This document shows positions 16,442 through 25,096 of a stretch of 64,000 nt of DNA, one piece after another. A model generated the notes under the pieces. It made no database searches, was not told where the DNA came from, and saw only the letters and a list, made by a program, of their open reading frames with translations. Numbering within the stretch: position 1 is the stretch's first letter; the number at the start of each line of letters is the position of its first letter. The translations under genes and the position numbers were made by a program. The DNA is from SW-4-43-9 sp047617985. Its GTDB lineage: Archaea > Nanohalarchaeota > Nanosalinia > Nanosalinales > Nanosalinaceae. The stretch lies in assembly GCA_047617985.1 (NCBI GenBank), contig JBLGBS010000003.1, positions 1 through 64,000 of the forward strand. The letters run 5' to 3'.

Positions 16442-17710
16442 TTATTTCCCTTTCTCCACAAGATACCATTCTCCGTTCCATGAAAATACGTATTCTAGAG
16501 CTGCTTTGAGAGCGATCAGGCCGGAAACCAGCAGTATGATGAAAGTGAAAAGTGAGAAGAATCCGATGAAATCTATTCCCTCGATTTTTCTGTCGCTGGC
16601 AGATACTATGATTGGGGCGAGAGCTGTTACCAGTATAGGGAGCAGGTAAAACACTTGGAGCCCAAGCACGACCAGTACAAAGAAGTTGGAGAACAGTATA
16701 AGTATCAGTATCGGGAATGTGAAGCTGAAAAAGGATCTGAGTAGTGAGAAAACTTCTTTTCTTCTCGGTGATTCTCTATAATCTCTTTTCAGGCCTTTAT
16801 GGAAGATCTGCACTACCCCCATCAACCATCTTTTTCTCTGGTTCCAGAAATCTTTCCAGGTATGAGGAGCCTCCATCAGGTTTGTGTATCTTCTGTCGGA
16901 CTTGACAGGAATATCGTGTCTCCAGCATTTGTGCGCGAAATCAATATCTTCCGTAAGCATATCATCGTAGCCGTTCGCTTTCTCCCATGCCTCATCTGTC
17001 AGGATTGTAGACGAAGACTTGGCATACGGGAATCCCAGAAGTCCCTGAAGCTTGTAAGCTGCGTGGAAAATTGCCCGCTCGCAGTAGCTGAATTTTTCAA
17101 CTAACCCGTCCGGTATAGGTACTCTTCTGCCCTGGAAAACCATGTATTTAGTGCCTTTAAGGTATCCTATTCCATGACCTATGAAGTCCTCGCTAACAAC
17201 CTCGTCAGCATCAAAAATAGCGAAGTACTTTGAATCACGTTCCTCAAACACTGTGTTTATAGCGCCGGCTTTTGAACCCGGATATTTATTGATAACAACT
17301 TCGCAGTCCAGCTTTTCTGCTGCTTCGATACTCCTCTCGTCACCCTCTTCACATACGACATTTATCCTCAGATCATTGTAGTTTGACTGTTGAAGACTTT
17401 CTACAGATTTGTGGAGTACATTGTGGTCTCTGTAGACCGGTACTATAGCTTCTACCGGGTCGCTGTTGTTTACAGGCTCTCTCTTTTCTCCCAGATGAAG
17501 TTCCTTGTAAAGAAGGAAGCAGGCGAATAGAGTTGTCAAACTGAACCCTATGCTGGAATAAAGCGCCTCTATAGTGCTTATTCTAACAACAAAAAAGAAC
17601 AGGTCAAGCGATCTAGTAACAGGGCTTAATCCTTCGATAAAACCCCATAGGAGCATGATGACTGAGATAAGTCCGAACATCGCGTACTCCACGGACTTTG
17701 CTAATCCCAT
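16442..17710 (-). CDS. Membrane glycosyltransferase, family 2
   Basis: A 422-residue integral GT2 enzyme. It has two N-terminal transmembrane helices (about 10-28, 48-68) and a GT-A domain with IVPVYRDHN near 88, the metal-binding DADE in IFDADEVV near 165 and the processive-type QRKRWLMG near 275. Two to three C-terminal helices follow. These are the hallmarks of cellulose-synthase/hyaluronan-synthase-like transferases that make or translocate surface polysaccharide or glycolipid. Acceptor and donor are unknown; UDP-GlcNAc made by the enzymes elsewhere in this window is a possible donor. Confidence 0.85.
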   Translation of the reverse strand: MGLAKSVEYAMFGLISVIMLLWGFIEGLSPVTRSLDLFFFVVRISTIEALYSSIGFSLTTLFACFLLYKELHLGEKREPVNNSDPVEAIVPVYRDHNVLHKSVESLQQSNYNDLRINVVCEEGDERSIEAAEKLDCEVVINKYPGSKAGAINTVFEERDSKYFAIFDADEVVSEDFIGHGIGYLKGTKYMVFQGRRVPIPDGLVEKFSYCERAIFHAAYKLQGLLGFPYAKSSSTILTDEAWEKANGYDDMLTEDIDFAHKCWRHDIPVKSDRRYTNLMEAPHTWKDFWNQRKRWLMGVVQIFHKGLKRDYRESPRRKEVFSLLRSFFSFTFPILILILFSNFFVLVVLGLQVFYLLPILVTALAPIIVSASDRKIEGIDFIGFFSLFTFIILLVSGLIALKAALEYVFSWNGEWYLVEKGK

Positions 17711-17833
17711 GTTTAACCGTGAGATGGAATGCTTAAAAATATAGATGGAGAACTCGTACCTGCTGGATAGTCCAGCTTTCCGGCTACTCCATTATTATAA
17801 ATGTTACAGCCTAATCCGGTTATACTAGCTTAA

Positions 17834-17908
17834 GCGGAGCTGGTGTAGTCTGGCCCATCATATCACCCTGTCACGGTGATGACCCGGGTTCAAATCCCGG
17901 GCTCCGCG
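17834..17908 (+). tRNA. tRNA-Asp (GTC)
   Basis: The cloverleaf closes with acceptor GCGGAGC (17834-17840) paired to GCTCCGC (17901-17907). The anticodon stem TCACC/GGTGA encloses loop CTGTCAC with anticodon GTC. The T-arm is CCGGG-TTCAAAT-CCCGG. There is no intron, and the discriminator is G at 17908. Confidence 0.93.
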
Positions 17909-17922
17909 CTCTTAATTTCTGT

Positions 17923-18705
17923 TCAGGTAAATCCTTCATATCCAGCGTCGTCATCTTCGATATCGACTTCTTTATGATCTGTGAAATCTCTGCTTTCCAG
18001 ATCTGTGTTCTCTTTCTGTTCTTCGGTTTCTACGTATCCATCCATTATATCTTCAATGGTTTTCCTATCTTCTTCAGAACTGTAACCTGGGTTCTCTGCT
18101 CCGGTTTCTTCCTTTTCGTTCTCAGGTTCGAAAGGGTATAGTTCGGTGAGGGATTCACTGAAACAGCTGTATATTTCATCGGTCGGTATTTTTGAGATCT
18201 GCGCCACATACGGGTTGCCGGCGATTTCTTCCAGTTCATCCCTGTATCTTTCTCGGACTTCTCCAATCTGCCAGGTCACAGGTGTGGAGTTGCCGAACTT
18301 GAAATCTTCCTCAAACCGATCATCCGGTATTTCCAGGTAGTTCGATAGATCTGACATTATTTCCCCAATTCTGGGGCTGGAGAACTCTACCCAGTAGCTT
18401 GTTTTCAGCTCTTCTGAGATTTTGTCTGTTTTCTGATAGCTGGAATCGGATTCAAGGATAAATTTTGCCATCACCTGGAATTCGCCGGGATGCTTTCTTC
18501 CTTCTCCAGGCAGGAAGTACGAGTTTGTTTTACCTGACCGATTAACCTCTATTTCCCCGCTTTCCTCAAGTCTCTCAACCGTGCTTTTGACCTTGGTCTG
18601 GCTGAAACTCGCTTCTTCTATCAGTTCCTGCTGTTTCCCTATATAACCGCCTTTCTCATCCAGTATTCTGATTACTTCTTCCCCTGAATTTTCAGATTCC
18701 GACAT
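17923..18705 (-). CDS. Winged-helix protein of unknown role
   Basis: A 260-residue acidic protein. Residues 8-70 look like a winged helix (VIRILDEKGGYIGKQQELIEEASFSQTKVKSTVERLEESGEI then a NRSGKTNSYFLP wing), typical of archaeal MarR/IclR-like units. The remainder (residues 75-200) may be a second helical domain, followed by a disordered acidic tail rich in Glu, Asp and Thr. It lies 14 bp downstream of, and convergent with, tRNA-Asp. The target is unknown. Confidence 0.6.
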   Translation of the reverse strand: MSESENSGEEVIRILDEKGGYIGKQQELIEEASFSQTKVKSTVERLEESGEIEVNRSGKTNSYFLPGEGRKHPGEFQVMAKFILESDSSYQKTDKISEELKTSYWVEFSSPRIGEIMSDLSNYLEIPDDRFEEDFKFGNSTPVTWQIGEVRERYRDELEEIAGNPYVAQISKIPTDEIYSCFSESLTELYPFEPENEKEETGAENPGYSSEEDRKTIEDIMDGYVETEEQKENTDLESRDFTDHKEVDIEDDDAGYEGFT

Positions 18706-18927
18706 ACCGCGTTTATTTTACTTCAAATTATTTATTTCTGTTCGAGGTATCTGACTTCTTTTTCTATCGGAAAAATCGCCAGATAGATTTATGCTTGAGC
18801 ATTTCTAGAAGTTTTGGGAGTCAAGAGCTCTATAGGAAATTTGTGTTGATACTGTTTGCTGTGATAAGGCTGAAGCTAATAACAGGCTAAATAAAGAAAA
18901 ATTTTGGGTGTAAGCTGAAAGACCAGT

Positions 18928-19020
18928 TTATGCTGTGCTTTCGGCTGTTAGATTTTCAGGTCTCTCCTCTTCCCGGATTTCGACCGGTATAGAAGTTATG
19001 ACCTGTAGTTCTAGTTCCAT
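18928..19020 (-). CDS. Possible 30-residue microprotein
   Basis: A short frame starting ATG at 19020, with product MELELQVITSIPVEIREEER and then a 10-residue tail. It is supported by a strong TATA box about 40 nt upstream (19059-19068) and a GGGAGGGG purine stretch 8-15 nt before the ATG. The rest of the 428-bp gap 18706-19133 shows no other convincing gene; an AT-rich stretch at 18780-18900 might hold a short plus-strand RNA behind AGATTTATGC, but I cannot support one. Confidence 0.35.
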   Translation of the reverse strand: MELELQVITSIPVEIREEERPENLTAESTA

Positions 19021-19058
19021 GTGTTTTCCCCTCCCGGATGGTTGAATTAGGGTCGGCG

Positions 19059-19068
19059 AAATATAAAG
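19059..19068 (-). promoter_or_regulatory. TATA box upstream of the 30-residue frame
   Basis: On the minus strand this reads CTTTATATTT, preceded by a purine/C BRE-like flank. The predicted transcription start is near 19035. It implies that something is transcribed leftward into 18928-19020, whether microprotein or RNA. Confidence 0.5.
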
Positions 19069-19133
19069 GATGATGTCTTTGTCTACATGTCCAAGAGTAG
19101 TAGAAAAAGAGAAAGAGAAAATGAGGGTATAAA

Positions 19134-19736
19134 TTAGCTGAAAGTAGTTGATATTTTCCCGTAACGGCTCTCTACATCGCTCCAGTCAACTACCTGGAAG
19201 AAATTATCGACGAAGTCTCCTCTGTCAGGGCCGTAGTCATGGTAGTAGCTGTGCTCCCAGACATCGACCGCTAGGATTGGATGCGCACCCCAGACTGCTC
19301 CCTCATCGTGGCGGTCAACCGTGACATTGTGGAGCTCGTCTTCTCGAGGGATGTATACCAGCAGTGCCCATCCAGAAGCGCTTGAAGCTGCTGCTTTGAA
19401 TTCTTTTTTCCAGTTCTCGTAGCTTCCGAAGTCTTCCTCAATTTTGTCTATTAGCTCTCCTTCCGGTTTTCCTCCACCGTTGGGACTCATGTTTTTCCAG
19501 AAAATCTCGTGAAGTACGTTTCCACAGTAGTTGTGGGTGAAGCTGTTTAGGATCGAGCCTGTTGAGGAGAAATCTCCTTTTTCTCTCTGCTCATCCAGTT
19601 TTTTCTCGGCCTTGTTCGCTCCGTCAACATATCCCTGGTGGTGTGTGTCGTGGTGCCATTTCATCACTTGTTCTGATATATGCGGTGTTAGAGCATCGTA
19701 TTCGTAAGGTAGTTCGATTAGTCCGTATTCTGCCAT
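19134..19736 (-). CDS. sod: Fe/Mn superoxide dismutase
   Basis: A 200-residue Fe/Mn-SOD from ATG 19736; a GTG 12 nt upstream is less likely because AGGTG there looks like a ribosome-binding site. Metal ligands are visible as His28 in WHHDTHH, His in FTHNYCGNVLHEIFW (about residue 82), Asp in AVDVWEHSYYHDYG (about 167) and the His four residues later. It dismutates superoxide in the cytoplasm. Mn versus Fe preference is not decidable by eye. Confidence 0.95.
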   Translation of the reverse strand: MAEYGLIELPYEYDALTPHISEQVMKWHHDTHHQGYVDGANKAEKKLDEQREKGDFSSTGSILNSFTHNYCGNVLHEIFWKNMSPNGGGKPEGELIDKIEEDFGSYENWKKEFKAAASSASGWALLVYIPREDELHNVTVDRHDEGAVWGAHPILAVDVWEHSYYHDYGPDRGDFVDNFFQVVDWSDVESRYGKISTTFS

Positions 19737-19840
19737 TGTTTGATTCACCTGTTGAAGTATTGGCTCCGGATTGTCTTAACATTTGTTATTCAGACTGATC
19801 TAGATAAGACATTTAATTTCTGCAGAGAAGATATTTTTCT

Positions 19841-20602
19841 ATGGATAAAGTGGCAGTTGTTACCGGTGCAGGACAGGGAATTGGAGAAGCTATAGCTCTC
19901 AGGTTAGCTGAAGAAGGTTACAGAGTCGCTGTAAACGATAAATATGGGGAGAAAGCAGATTCAACAGTTAAGGATATAGAGGATAATAGAGGCGAGGCTG
20001 TTGCTGTTGAAGCCGATATAAGCAGATCAGAAGGTAGGGAGAAAATCCTTGATGAAACACTTGAGGCTTTCGGCAGGGTTGATCTGCTCGTGAACAATGC
20101 CGGTGTTCAAACCACTACTCCCTTTCTCGAGCTTGACGAGGAAGAATGGGACAAGGTTTTAGATACTAATTTGAAGGCTACCTATTTTTTGAGCCAGCTG
20201 GTCGCTCGACACATGGTTGAGGAAAATATTGAGGGCGATATAGTCAATATCAGCAGTATTCATGAAGATACACCTCGGCGGAACAGGAACCACTACGATG
20301 CTTCTAAGGCAGGAATTAGGATGATTACGAAAGATATTGCTCTGGAGCTTTCAGACCATAATATCCGGGTTAACGCTGTTGCTCCCGGTTTCATAAAGAC
20401 TCCTATGAACCAGGATGTTCTGGAGTCGGAGGAGGAAGTGGAGCTGTGGGAGAGGAATATACCGGCAGGGAGACTTGCTGAACCGGAAGAGGTCGCAGAG
20501 GTGGTCAGTTTTCTGGCATCAGATAGCTCGAACTATATCACAGGAGAGTCGATCACTGTTGACGGAGCTTTAAGTCTTTCAACTATGGAGAATATTTTCT
20601 AA
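19841..20602 (+). CDS. Short-chain dehydrogenase/reductase (classical SDR)
   Basis: A 253-residue classical SDR. It has TGAGQGIGEA cofactor loop near residue 8, NNAGVQ near 89, catalytic Ser in VNISSIHED near 140 and YDASKAG (Tyr/Lys) near 155. The C-terminal ITGESITVDGALSL is typical of glucose-1-dehydrogenase/FabG-like members. An acidic residue after strand beta-2 (VNDKYGEKAD) suggests NAD+ preference, but this is weak. The substrate is unknown. Confidence 0.9.
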   Translation: MDKVAVVTGAGQGIGEAIALRLAEEGYRVAVNDKYGEKADSTVKDIEDNRGEAVAVEADISRSEGREKILDETLEAFGRVDLLVNNAGVQTTTPFLELDEEEWDKVLDTNLKATYFLSQLVARHMVEENIEGDIVNISSIHEDTPRRNRNHYDASKAGIRMITKDIALELSDHNIRVNAVAPGFIKTPMNQDVLESEEEVELWERNIPAGRLAEPEEVAEVVSFLASDSSNYITGESITVDGALSLSTMENIF

Positions 20603-20651
20603 ACCTAGTCTTTACAGAAAGAAAAATTGAAAGAAGAAAATGTTTCCGGCT

Positions 20652-21269
20652 TTACTGGGATGTGTTGCCGGAAGGTTGCTGTTGCTGCTGTTGAGCCTGC
20701 GTGATCAGATCGTCAATGTTTCTGTAGGACTGCTGTCCAAATGCGTTTGTTGCAGGGAACAGAAGTTCTCCGTCAGGGCTGATGAAGTAGCTCTGAGAAC
20801 CGGATCTTGTTCCGTTCTCTGTCTCAACTGTGCTGTTTATTGTGGCGTAGAACATACCGTTTCTATCTGTAACGGTGATTGAATCAGGCTGTGTGCCTGT
20901 AGCCTCAAACAGCTGGTTGAGAGAGTTCCTAACTTCTGCCTGGCTTCCGCTGTCCGCCATGTTGAATGCAAATCCAGCGACAAGTCCGATCACCAGTCCT
21001 GCAAGTACTCCTCCGACTAGAACCTTTTCCCTGTCGAAGCTACCTAGAAAACCTCCTTCAGTCTCCTGTTCGATATTCTCTACTACTTGCTCTTCAGCTT
21101 CTTCAAGTTTCTCGATCTTCTTCTCAAGAAATTCCTTAACTGTTTTCCTGTCATCTCCCTCTTCTTCGAGGTCGAGCAGTTCCTGGTAATCTGCGTCCTC
21201 CAAATCATTGATTGCTTCCTTTACATCGTCAACGTTCTGATCCAGAAGCTCCTTGTAGTCTTTAGACAT
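20652..21269 (-). CDS. Single-pass membrane protein with thiol-isomerase-like hints and a polyQ tail
   Basis: A 205-residue protein. It has a cytoplasmic acidic coiled coil (residues 1-70), one transmembrane helix (about 80-103, VLVGGVLAGLVIGLVAGFAF) and an extracellular domain with N-glycosylation sequons (NST, NGT). The stretch YFISPDGELLFP resembles the last strand of DsbA-like or thioredoxin-like exported proteins of this group, but no CxxC is present. The C-terminus ends in six glutamines (AQQQQQQP), encoded by mixed CAA/CAG-type codons at 20676-20696. Function unknown. Confidence 0.6.
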   Translation of the reverse strand: MSKDYKELLDQNVDDVKEAINDLEDADYQELLDLEEEGDDRKTVKEFLEKKIEKLEEAEEQVVENIEQETEGGFLGSFDREKVLVGGVLAGLVIGLVAGFAFNMADSGSQAEVRNSLNQLFEATGTQPDSITVTDRNGMFYATINSTVETENGTRSGSQSYFISPDGELLFPATNAFGQQSYRNIDDLITQAQQQQQQPSGNTSQ

Positions 21270-21388
21270 GTGAATTAATTATCCGGATAACCCTTTTATA
21301 AATTAGGCGCTGTCACGCCGGTTTTACAGGGTTTTTATATCTTTCTCGCGCCCGGGCAGGAGAATTGGTGAAGACTGGAAAATGGTTT

Positions 21389-21583
21389 TTAAGCCATTAT
21401 CTTGTCTTTCCAGTCCTTGCTGTCAAGTTCGTCCTCAGTGTCTCTGTCTCCCTGTGTCTCTGCATTGTACTCTCTGATGCACTTAGTGCATTTGTTCATG
21501 CCCTGGTGTTCGGTTATTTCTGCTCTGTTTCCGAACTCCTCTTCGAGTTCTTCGGTTGTTCTTCCACATACTTTGCATTTCAT
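21389..21583 (-). CDS. Small zinc-ribbon protein
   Basis: A 64-residue protein from ATG 21583; the longer frame up to 21649 overlaps the ribK promoter region and adds no sensible sequence. It has two CxxC knuckles: MKCKVCGRT at the N-terminus and NKCTKCIRE near residue 30. The tail is acidic. Zinc binding is inferred from the cysteines. It is divergently oriented from ribK, with about 77 bp between starts. Confidence 0.7.
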   Translation of the reverse strand: MKCKVCGRTTEELEEEFGNRAEITEHQGMNKCTKCIREYNAETQGDRDTEDELDSKDWKDKIMA

Positions 21584-21660
21584 GGTTACATACACAGGTT
21601 TGACCGCAACACTTAATAATCTTTCATTGTTTTCCAGTAACAACAACATCTGGTTTAAGT

Positions 21661-22059
21661 ATGTATCCGTCTTCCTGTGATGTGAAAGGAGAAATTTTCA
21701 CAGGTGAGGGAAAGGCATCAGAGTTTCTCCAGATAGAAGAGTACCAGAATTTCATCGAGGAAGAGGCCGGCTTCGAACCCTTTCCAGGCACACTAAACCT
21801 GAGAGCGGATGTTGAGACGGTTGAGAAGTTCAAGCAAAAGGCCCGGATTCATAAGATGGACGGATTCACTAGGGAGGGGAAAGAGTTTGGAGGCCTGAAA
21901 ATTTTTCTTGGAGAAATTAAAGGCTTGAAATGCTGTATAGTGGAGCCAGAGCTTACCAGGTACGGTGAAGATGTGGTTGAGGTGTGTGCTCCTGTCAAAA
22001 TCCGATCCCGCTTCGATTTAGGGGATGGAGACAGTGTCAAAGTTGAGCCTATCAGCTGA
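21661..22059 (+). CDS. ribK: CTP-dependent riboflavin kinase (DUF120/RibK)
   Basis: A 132-residue protein matching archaeal RibK, which phosphorylates riboflavin to FMN using CTP. Visible family motifs are GEIFTGEGKASEF near residue 10 (CTP/Mg binding), FEPFPGTLNLRAD near 38, and VCAPVKIRSRFDLGDGDSV at the C-terminus. Length is normal for the stand-alone form without an N-terminal HTH. It supplies FMN/FAD for flavoproteins such as those at 15229 and 59382. Confidence 0.92.
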   Translation: MYPSSCDVKGEIFTGEGKASEFLQIEEYQNFIEEEAGFEPFPGTLNLRADVETVEKFKQKARIHKMDGFTREGKEFGGLKIFLGEIKGLKCCIVEPELTRYGEDVVEVCAPVKIRSRFDLGDGDSVKVEPIS

Positions 22060-22120
22060 TTCCGGCTTTAAGCGCTCTTAAAAGTTGATCCAGCTAGTTC
22101 ATTTAGAAATCTAATAGAGA

Positions 22121-22222
22121 GTGATCGAACTGAAGAAATGTGCTAGAAAAGGATGCAGTAACCACAGCCTTCTCGGTCTCTGCAACCGCTGTACAGATGA
22201 AAGAGTTGATCTCCAGATCTAG
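22121..22222 (+). CDS. Tiny zinc-finger protein (33 residues)
   Basis: A GTG-started frame with product beginning VIELKKCARKGCSNHSLLGL followed by CNRCTDERVDLQI. The C-x4-C plus C-x2-C spacing fits a single zinc knuckle. Its last 4 bp overlap the end of the convergent 35-residue zinc protein. There is no clear TATA and the start is uncertain. Confidence 0.45.
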   Translation: MIELKKCARKGCSNHSLLGLCNRCTDERVDLQI

Positions 22223-22326
22223 GGATCTGAGCAGTCACGGATAAAGCCACAGTTCCAGCATTTAAGCTCGCAGGCAACAAACTTCCCCATCTGTGAACCA
22301 CACCGCCAGCAGTTTTTCTCAGCCAT
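22219..22326 (-). CDS. Tiny zinc-ribbon protein (35 residues)
   Basis: ATG start at 22326. The product MAEKNCWRCGSQMGKFVACE continues with LKCWNCGFIRDCSDP. Two CxxC pairs (CWRC, CWNC) plus extra cysteines make a zinc ribbon likely. It starts 4 bp after the stop of the LEA14-like gene on the same strand, so it is probably co-transcribed with it. Confidence 0.55.
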   Translation of the reverse strand: MAEKNCWRCGSQMGKFVACELKCWNCGFIRDCSDP

Positions 22327-22330
22327 TTTC

Positions 22331-23485
22331 CTACAGAACCGGTTCGATTAAACCCCCATCTTCCGAACTATTCGAGCTATCCGAATCACCGCCGTCCAGC
22401 AGACCTCCAGAATCCGACTCCGAGTCATTACCTGATCCACTGAATCCAAGGCCGAGCGACTCCTCTTCACATCCCTGGAACTCTGAATCAGTCTCCTGAT
22501 CATCTACAAGTATACCTGTCTGGAAATTGAACCCACAGCTCAAACCCCCATTTCGAGGTATCTGAAGTGTCTGACCGGCTACATCAAAACCAAGCCTGAA
22601 GTTGATCTCTCCCTCGGTCTGCTCATCCTGGGCTGCGTGGCTTACAAACCATTCATCGATCTTCTCGTTAGACATATCAACACGCAGAGTAACTTCTTGG
22701 GTTTCTCCCGGCGGTATAACACCGTTTTCAGGAGCTTTTGTAACTGTTACCTCGTTCGCCTGCCATTTTGCTAGTTCGACAGAGTTCATGTTGAGCTCCC
22801 CGTTGAACTGTGGAACCGGTATAGGGTAACTGTTCGGGTTTCTCAGCTCAAGGTCGACAATCAGCGGTGTGGATTTTCTAGTTACCTTTCCAAAGCTTGC
22901 GCTTCCATCAACTATCTCAATATCTGTCTCCGTTATTTCAGCGCCTGTCGGACTCCAGGAGTACGTTCCCTCGATCTGGCCTACAGCCTGATTCATCTTC
23001 GACTCCAGATCTGTCTCAATCTCGTCGGAGTAGCTTATCCCATCTACCGTAAAGGAACGGTTCAGAGCCATGAAGTCAATGGTAAGCGGGACCTCAAGCT
23101 GTGATACCTCACCGTTTCTCATGTGGCTGACCCACCATTCCGGAACTTTCTCCGGCTTCAAAGTGGTTTCAACTTCAACAGTGTTATTCTCCTCTGAATC
23201 TATCTGAAGTCCTTCCTTGAAACCTTCAGCCAGCGCTATATCATTCATTTTAACCCTGTAAGCTATACTCAGGCTGGACATGTTCACACCGAAGGAGTTC
23301 GGGTTGTAAACGTATCCCTGACTTGTGATATTTATTGAATCCTCGGTCACAGCACCCCAGTCACCTCGATCCTGAAGGCCGTACTGAGGTTTGTCAACAG
23401 CCACTGCAACTCCGCCTCCTATAACAGCTAGTACTCCGAGCGCTCCGAGAACTTTCTTTGAAAGTATCATATTTACTTTTTCCAT
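22331..23485 (-). CDS. LEA14/WHy-domain secreted or anchored protein
   Basis: A 384-residue protein with an N-terminal hydrophobic anchor (about residues 8-28, VLGALGVLAVIGGGVAVAV). Two LEA type 2 (WHy) beta-sandwich repeats follow: each has an NPNS turn (YNPNSFGV near 61, RNPNSYPIPV near 228) and a PE/PGET-type strand (PPGETQEVTLRV). The tail is Ser/Asp/Gly-rich and acidic. WHy proteins are associated with desiccation and stress tolerance, and anchored versions are common in halophilic archaea. An internal start at MILSKK, 15 nt in, is possible. Confidence 0.8.
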   Translation of the reverse strand: MEKVNMILSKKVLGALGVLAVIGGGVAVAVDKPQYGLQDRGDWGAVTEDSINITSQGYVYNPNSFGVNMSSLSIAYRVKMNDIALAEGFKEGLQIDSEENNTVEVETTLKPEKVPEWWVSHMRNGEVSQLEVPLTIDFMALNRSFTVDGISYSDEIETDLESKMNQAVGQIEGTYSWSPTGAEITETDIEIVDGSASFGKVTRKSTPLIVDLELRNPNSYPIPVPQFNGELNMNSVELAKWQANEVTVTKAPENGVIPPGETQEVTLRVDMSNEKIDEWFVSHAAQDEQTEGEINFRLGFDVAGQTLQIPRNGGLSCGFNFQTGILVDDQETDSEFQGCEEESLGLGFSGSGNDSESDSGGLLDGGDSDSSNSSEDGGLIEPVL

Positions 23486-23510
23486 GTAGAAGATTAAAAC
23501 ATCTTTCTGC

Positions 23511-23816
23511 TCAGTACCACTCAGGCTCTGAAATCTTGATATCGCCGTACACCTTTACCTGACATGAAAGTCTGAAATCTCCTTCCAGAACTTCTTCCCC
23601 CTGGAACCGTCTTAAAGTGTTTTTCTCATCTTCCTGCATATCAGAGATATTCTCCGATCCGTCCTCTATCTTGATACGGCAGGTAGTACAGTTGCAGAAA
23701 CCTCCACAGGCGTGCATCCACTCGACTCCTCCTTCCAGCAGAGCGTTTAAAACATCCTGACCGTCCTCACATTCAACTTTCTCGTCCCTGTCGACAACTT
23801 CTATTGTATGAGTCAT
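23511..23816 (-). CDS. 2Fe-2S ferredoxin (plant type)
   Basis: A 101-residue ferredoxin fold. The cluster ligands are seen as C-x5-C-x2-C (ACGGFCNCTTC near residue 36, with one extra Cys inside) and a distal Cys in LSCQVKV near 83. It is an electron carrier in the cytoplasm. It is upstream of the LEA14 gene on the same strand, 25 bp apart, and downstream of the M50 protease. Halobacterial ferredoxins are longer, with an acidic insert; this one is short. Confidence 0.92.
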   Translation of the reverse strand: MTHTIEVVDRDEKVECEDGQDVLNALLEGGVEWMHACGGFCNCTTCRIKIEDGSENISDMQEDEKNTLRRFQGEEVLEGDFRLSCQVKVYGDIKISEPEWY

Positions 23817-23855
23817 CTTGCTGTTTTTGATTCTTGGTAGTCAGATTTTTATCCT

Positions 23856-25061
23856 TCAGAGATAGGATGCGGAAAGCCCCAGAAGCAGTGAGAGCAGAAG
23901 CAAAGCCCACATCGCCAGCGAGAACCTGTTAACGTTCTCCAAACCATCTTCTCCTACGAACTCGGTTGTGAAAGTTTCAAGCACAAGCCCTCCATCCAGT
24001 GGCTTGATCGGCGCCATGTTAAACAACCCTATCAGGAAGTTGAGGAAAGCTACAGTGGTCAGCATGGAAATAAACCAGCTTAAACCACCTTGATAATCTG
24101 AGTACTCCTCGTTTATCGTGTTCTGCTGACCCATCAGTATACCGATATAGCCATTTTCGTGGCCTTCTCTTTCAACAGCTGTTAGTGTGAAATTACCTTC
24201 AGAAGTCCACATGCTGACTTCTTCACCAGCTTCAATTTCCCCGGTTATTGATCTTAGCTGGTCGAATGATTCAATTTTCTCACCGTTCACAGCGATTATT
24301 GTTCCGTTATCCATACCAGCTTCTTGAGCCGGATACCCGTCCTGTGCGTTGTAGAACAGTGTTGGGGATGTAAGTCCGGCTGTTAGACCTGTAGCCAGAA
24401 CAAAGAATAGCACCGCAGTGATGTAGTTCGCAAAGCTTCCGGCACATAGAACTTTCAGTCTCGACTTCCAGTTACCTACATCCCATGTGGCTTGAGATTC
24501 TTCTTCGTCTCCATCTTCTTTACCATACTCATCTTCGTCATCAGGCATCATCTTCTCGCCCTCCGGCTCAACGAAAGCTCCAAGTGGGAGTATCCCGACT
24601 ATAACCCAGCCAACCGATCTAAGTTCGATGTCCTCGGCTCTCGCTACAATTCCGTGGCTGAGTTCGTGGACTGTCATCATTACAATTATTGAGATAACCC
24701 AGTACTCTGCCGGTACAAAACTAACTCCGGCCTGGAAAGTAGTTTCAGAAACAGTTCCAGGAAGAATAAGCGATGGCCCGTTCTGCGCTGACTGTCTAAC
24801 CGCCATGTCGTAGAAAGTATACAGAAGCATAGCTAGAGCTGCAAAAACACTGACCAAACCTGTGAAAACACCTGCCCAGCCGTAGAAATTCCAGAACCGC
24901 GGGAATCTTTTAGCAATCCGATCAATTGTTTTTATTCCCTTCTTGGTTCTCCTGATAAATAGTATAGAGTGTCTCTCCAGCTTCTTATCCCTCCAAACGT
25001 ATAGTGCTACTGCTGCGAGAAAACCAAGCAGAAAGATAAGGCGGGCATTTACTTCTATCAT
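23856..25061 (-). CDS. Site-2-protease family zinc metalloprotease with PDZ domain
   Basis: About 401 residues starting MIEVNARLIF (ATG 25061). The longer frame to 25136 would overlap the upstream gene. A multi-pass membrane protein with the zinc motif HELSHG in MTVHELSHGIVAR near residue 135, a PDZ-like insert (residues about 250-310, with DGTIIAVNGEKIESFDQL) and the second catalytic segment NLLIGLFNMAPIKPLDGG near 350 (the xDG motif). Intramembrane cleavage of regulators or signal peptides is the known family role. An acidic Glu/Asp-rich cytoplasmic loop lies near residues 175-195. Confidence 0.92.
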   Translation of the reverse strand: MIEVNARLIFLLGFLAAVALYVWRDKKLERHSILFIRRTKKGIKTIDRIAKRFPRFWNFYGWAGVFTGLVSVFAALAMLLYTFYDMAVRQSAQNGPSLILPGTVSETTFQAGVSFVPAEYWVISIIVMMTVHELSHGIVARAEDIELRSVGWVIVGILPLGAFVEPEGEKMMPDDEDEYGKEDGDEEESQATWDVGNWKSRLKVLCAGSFANYITAVLFFVLATGLTAGLTSPTLFYNAQDGYPAQEAGMDNGTIIAVNGEKIESFDQLRSITGEIEAGEEVSMWTSEGNFTLTAVEREGHENGYIGILMGQQNTINEEYSDYQGGLSWFISMLTTVAFLNFLIGLFNMAPIKPLDGGLVLETFTTEFVGEDGLENVNRFSLAMWALLLLSLLLGLSASYL

Positions 25062-25096
25062 GTGAAGTTTTCGACTATTCAAGTTTAAAAACTCGA

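Noticed and set aside
20676..20696. Trinucleotide microsatellite
   Set aside because: The repeat encodes the six glutamines of a membrane protein tail with mixed codons, so it is read as coding low complexity.
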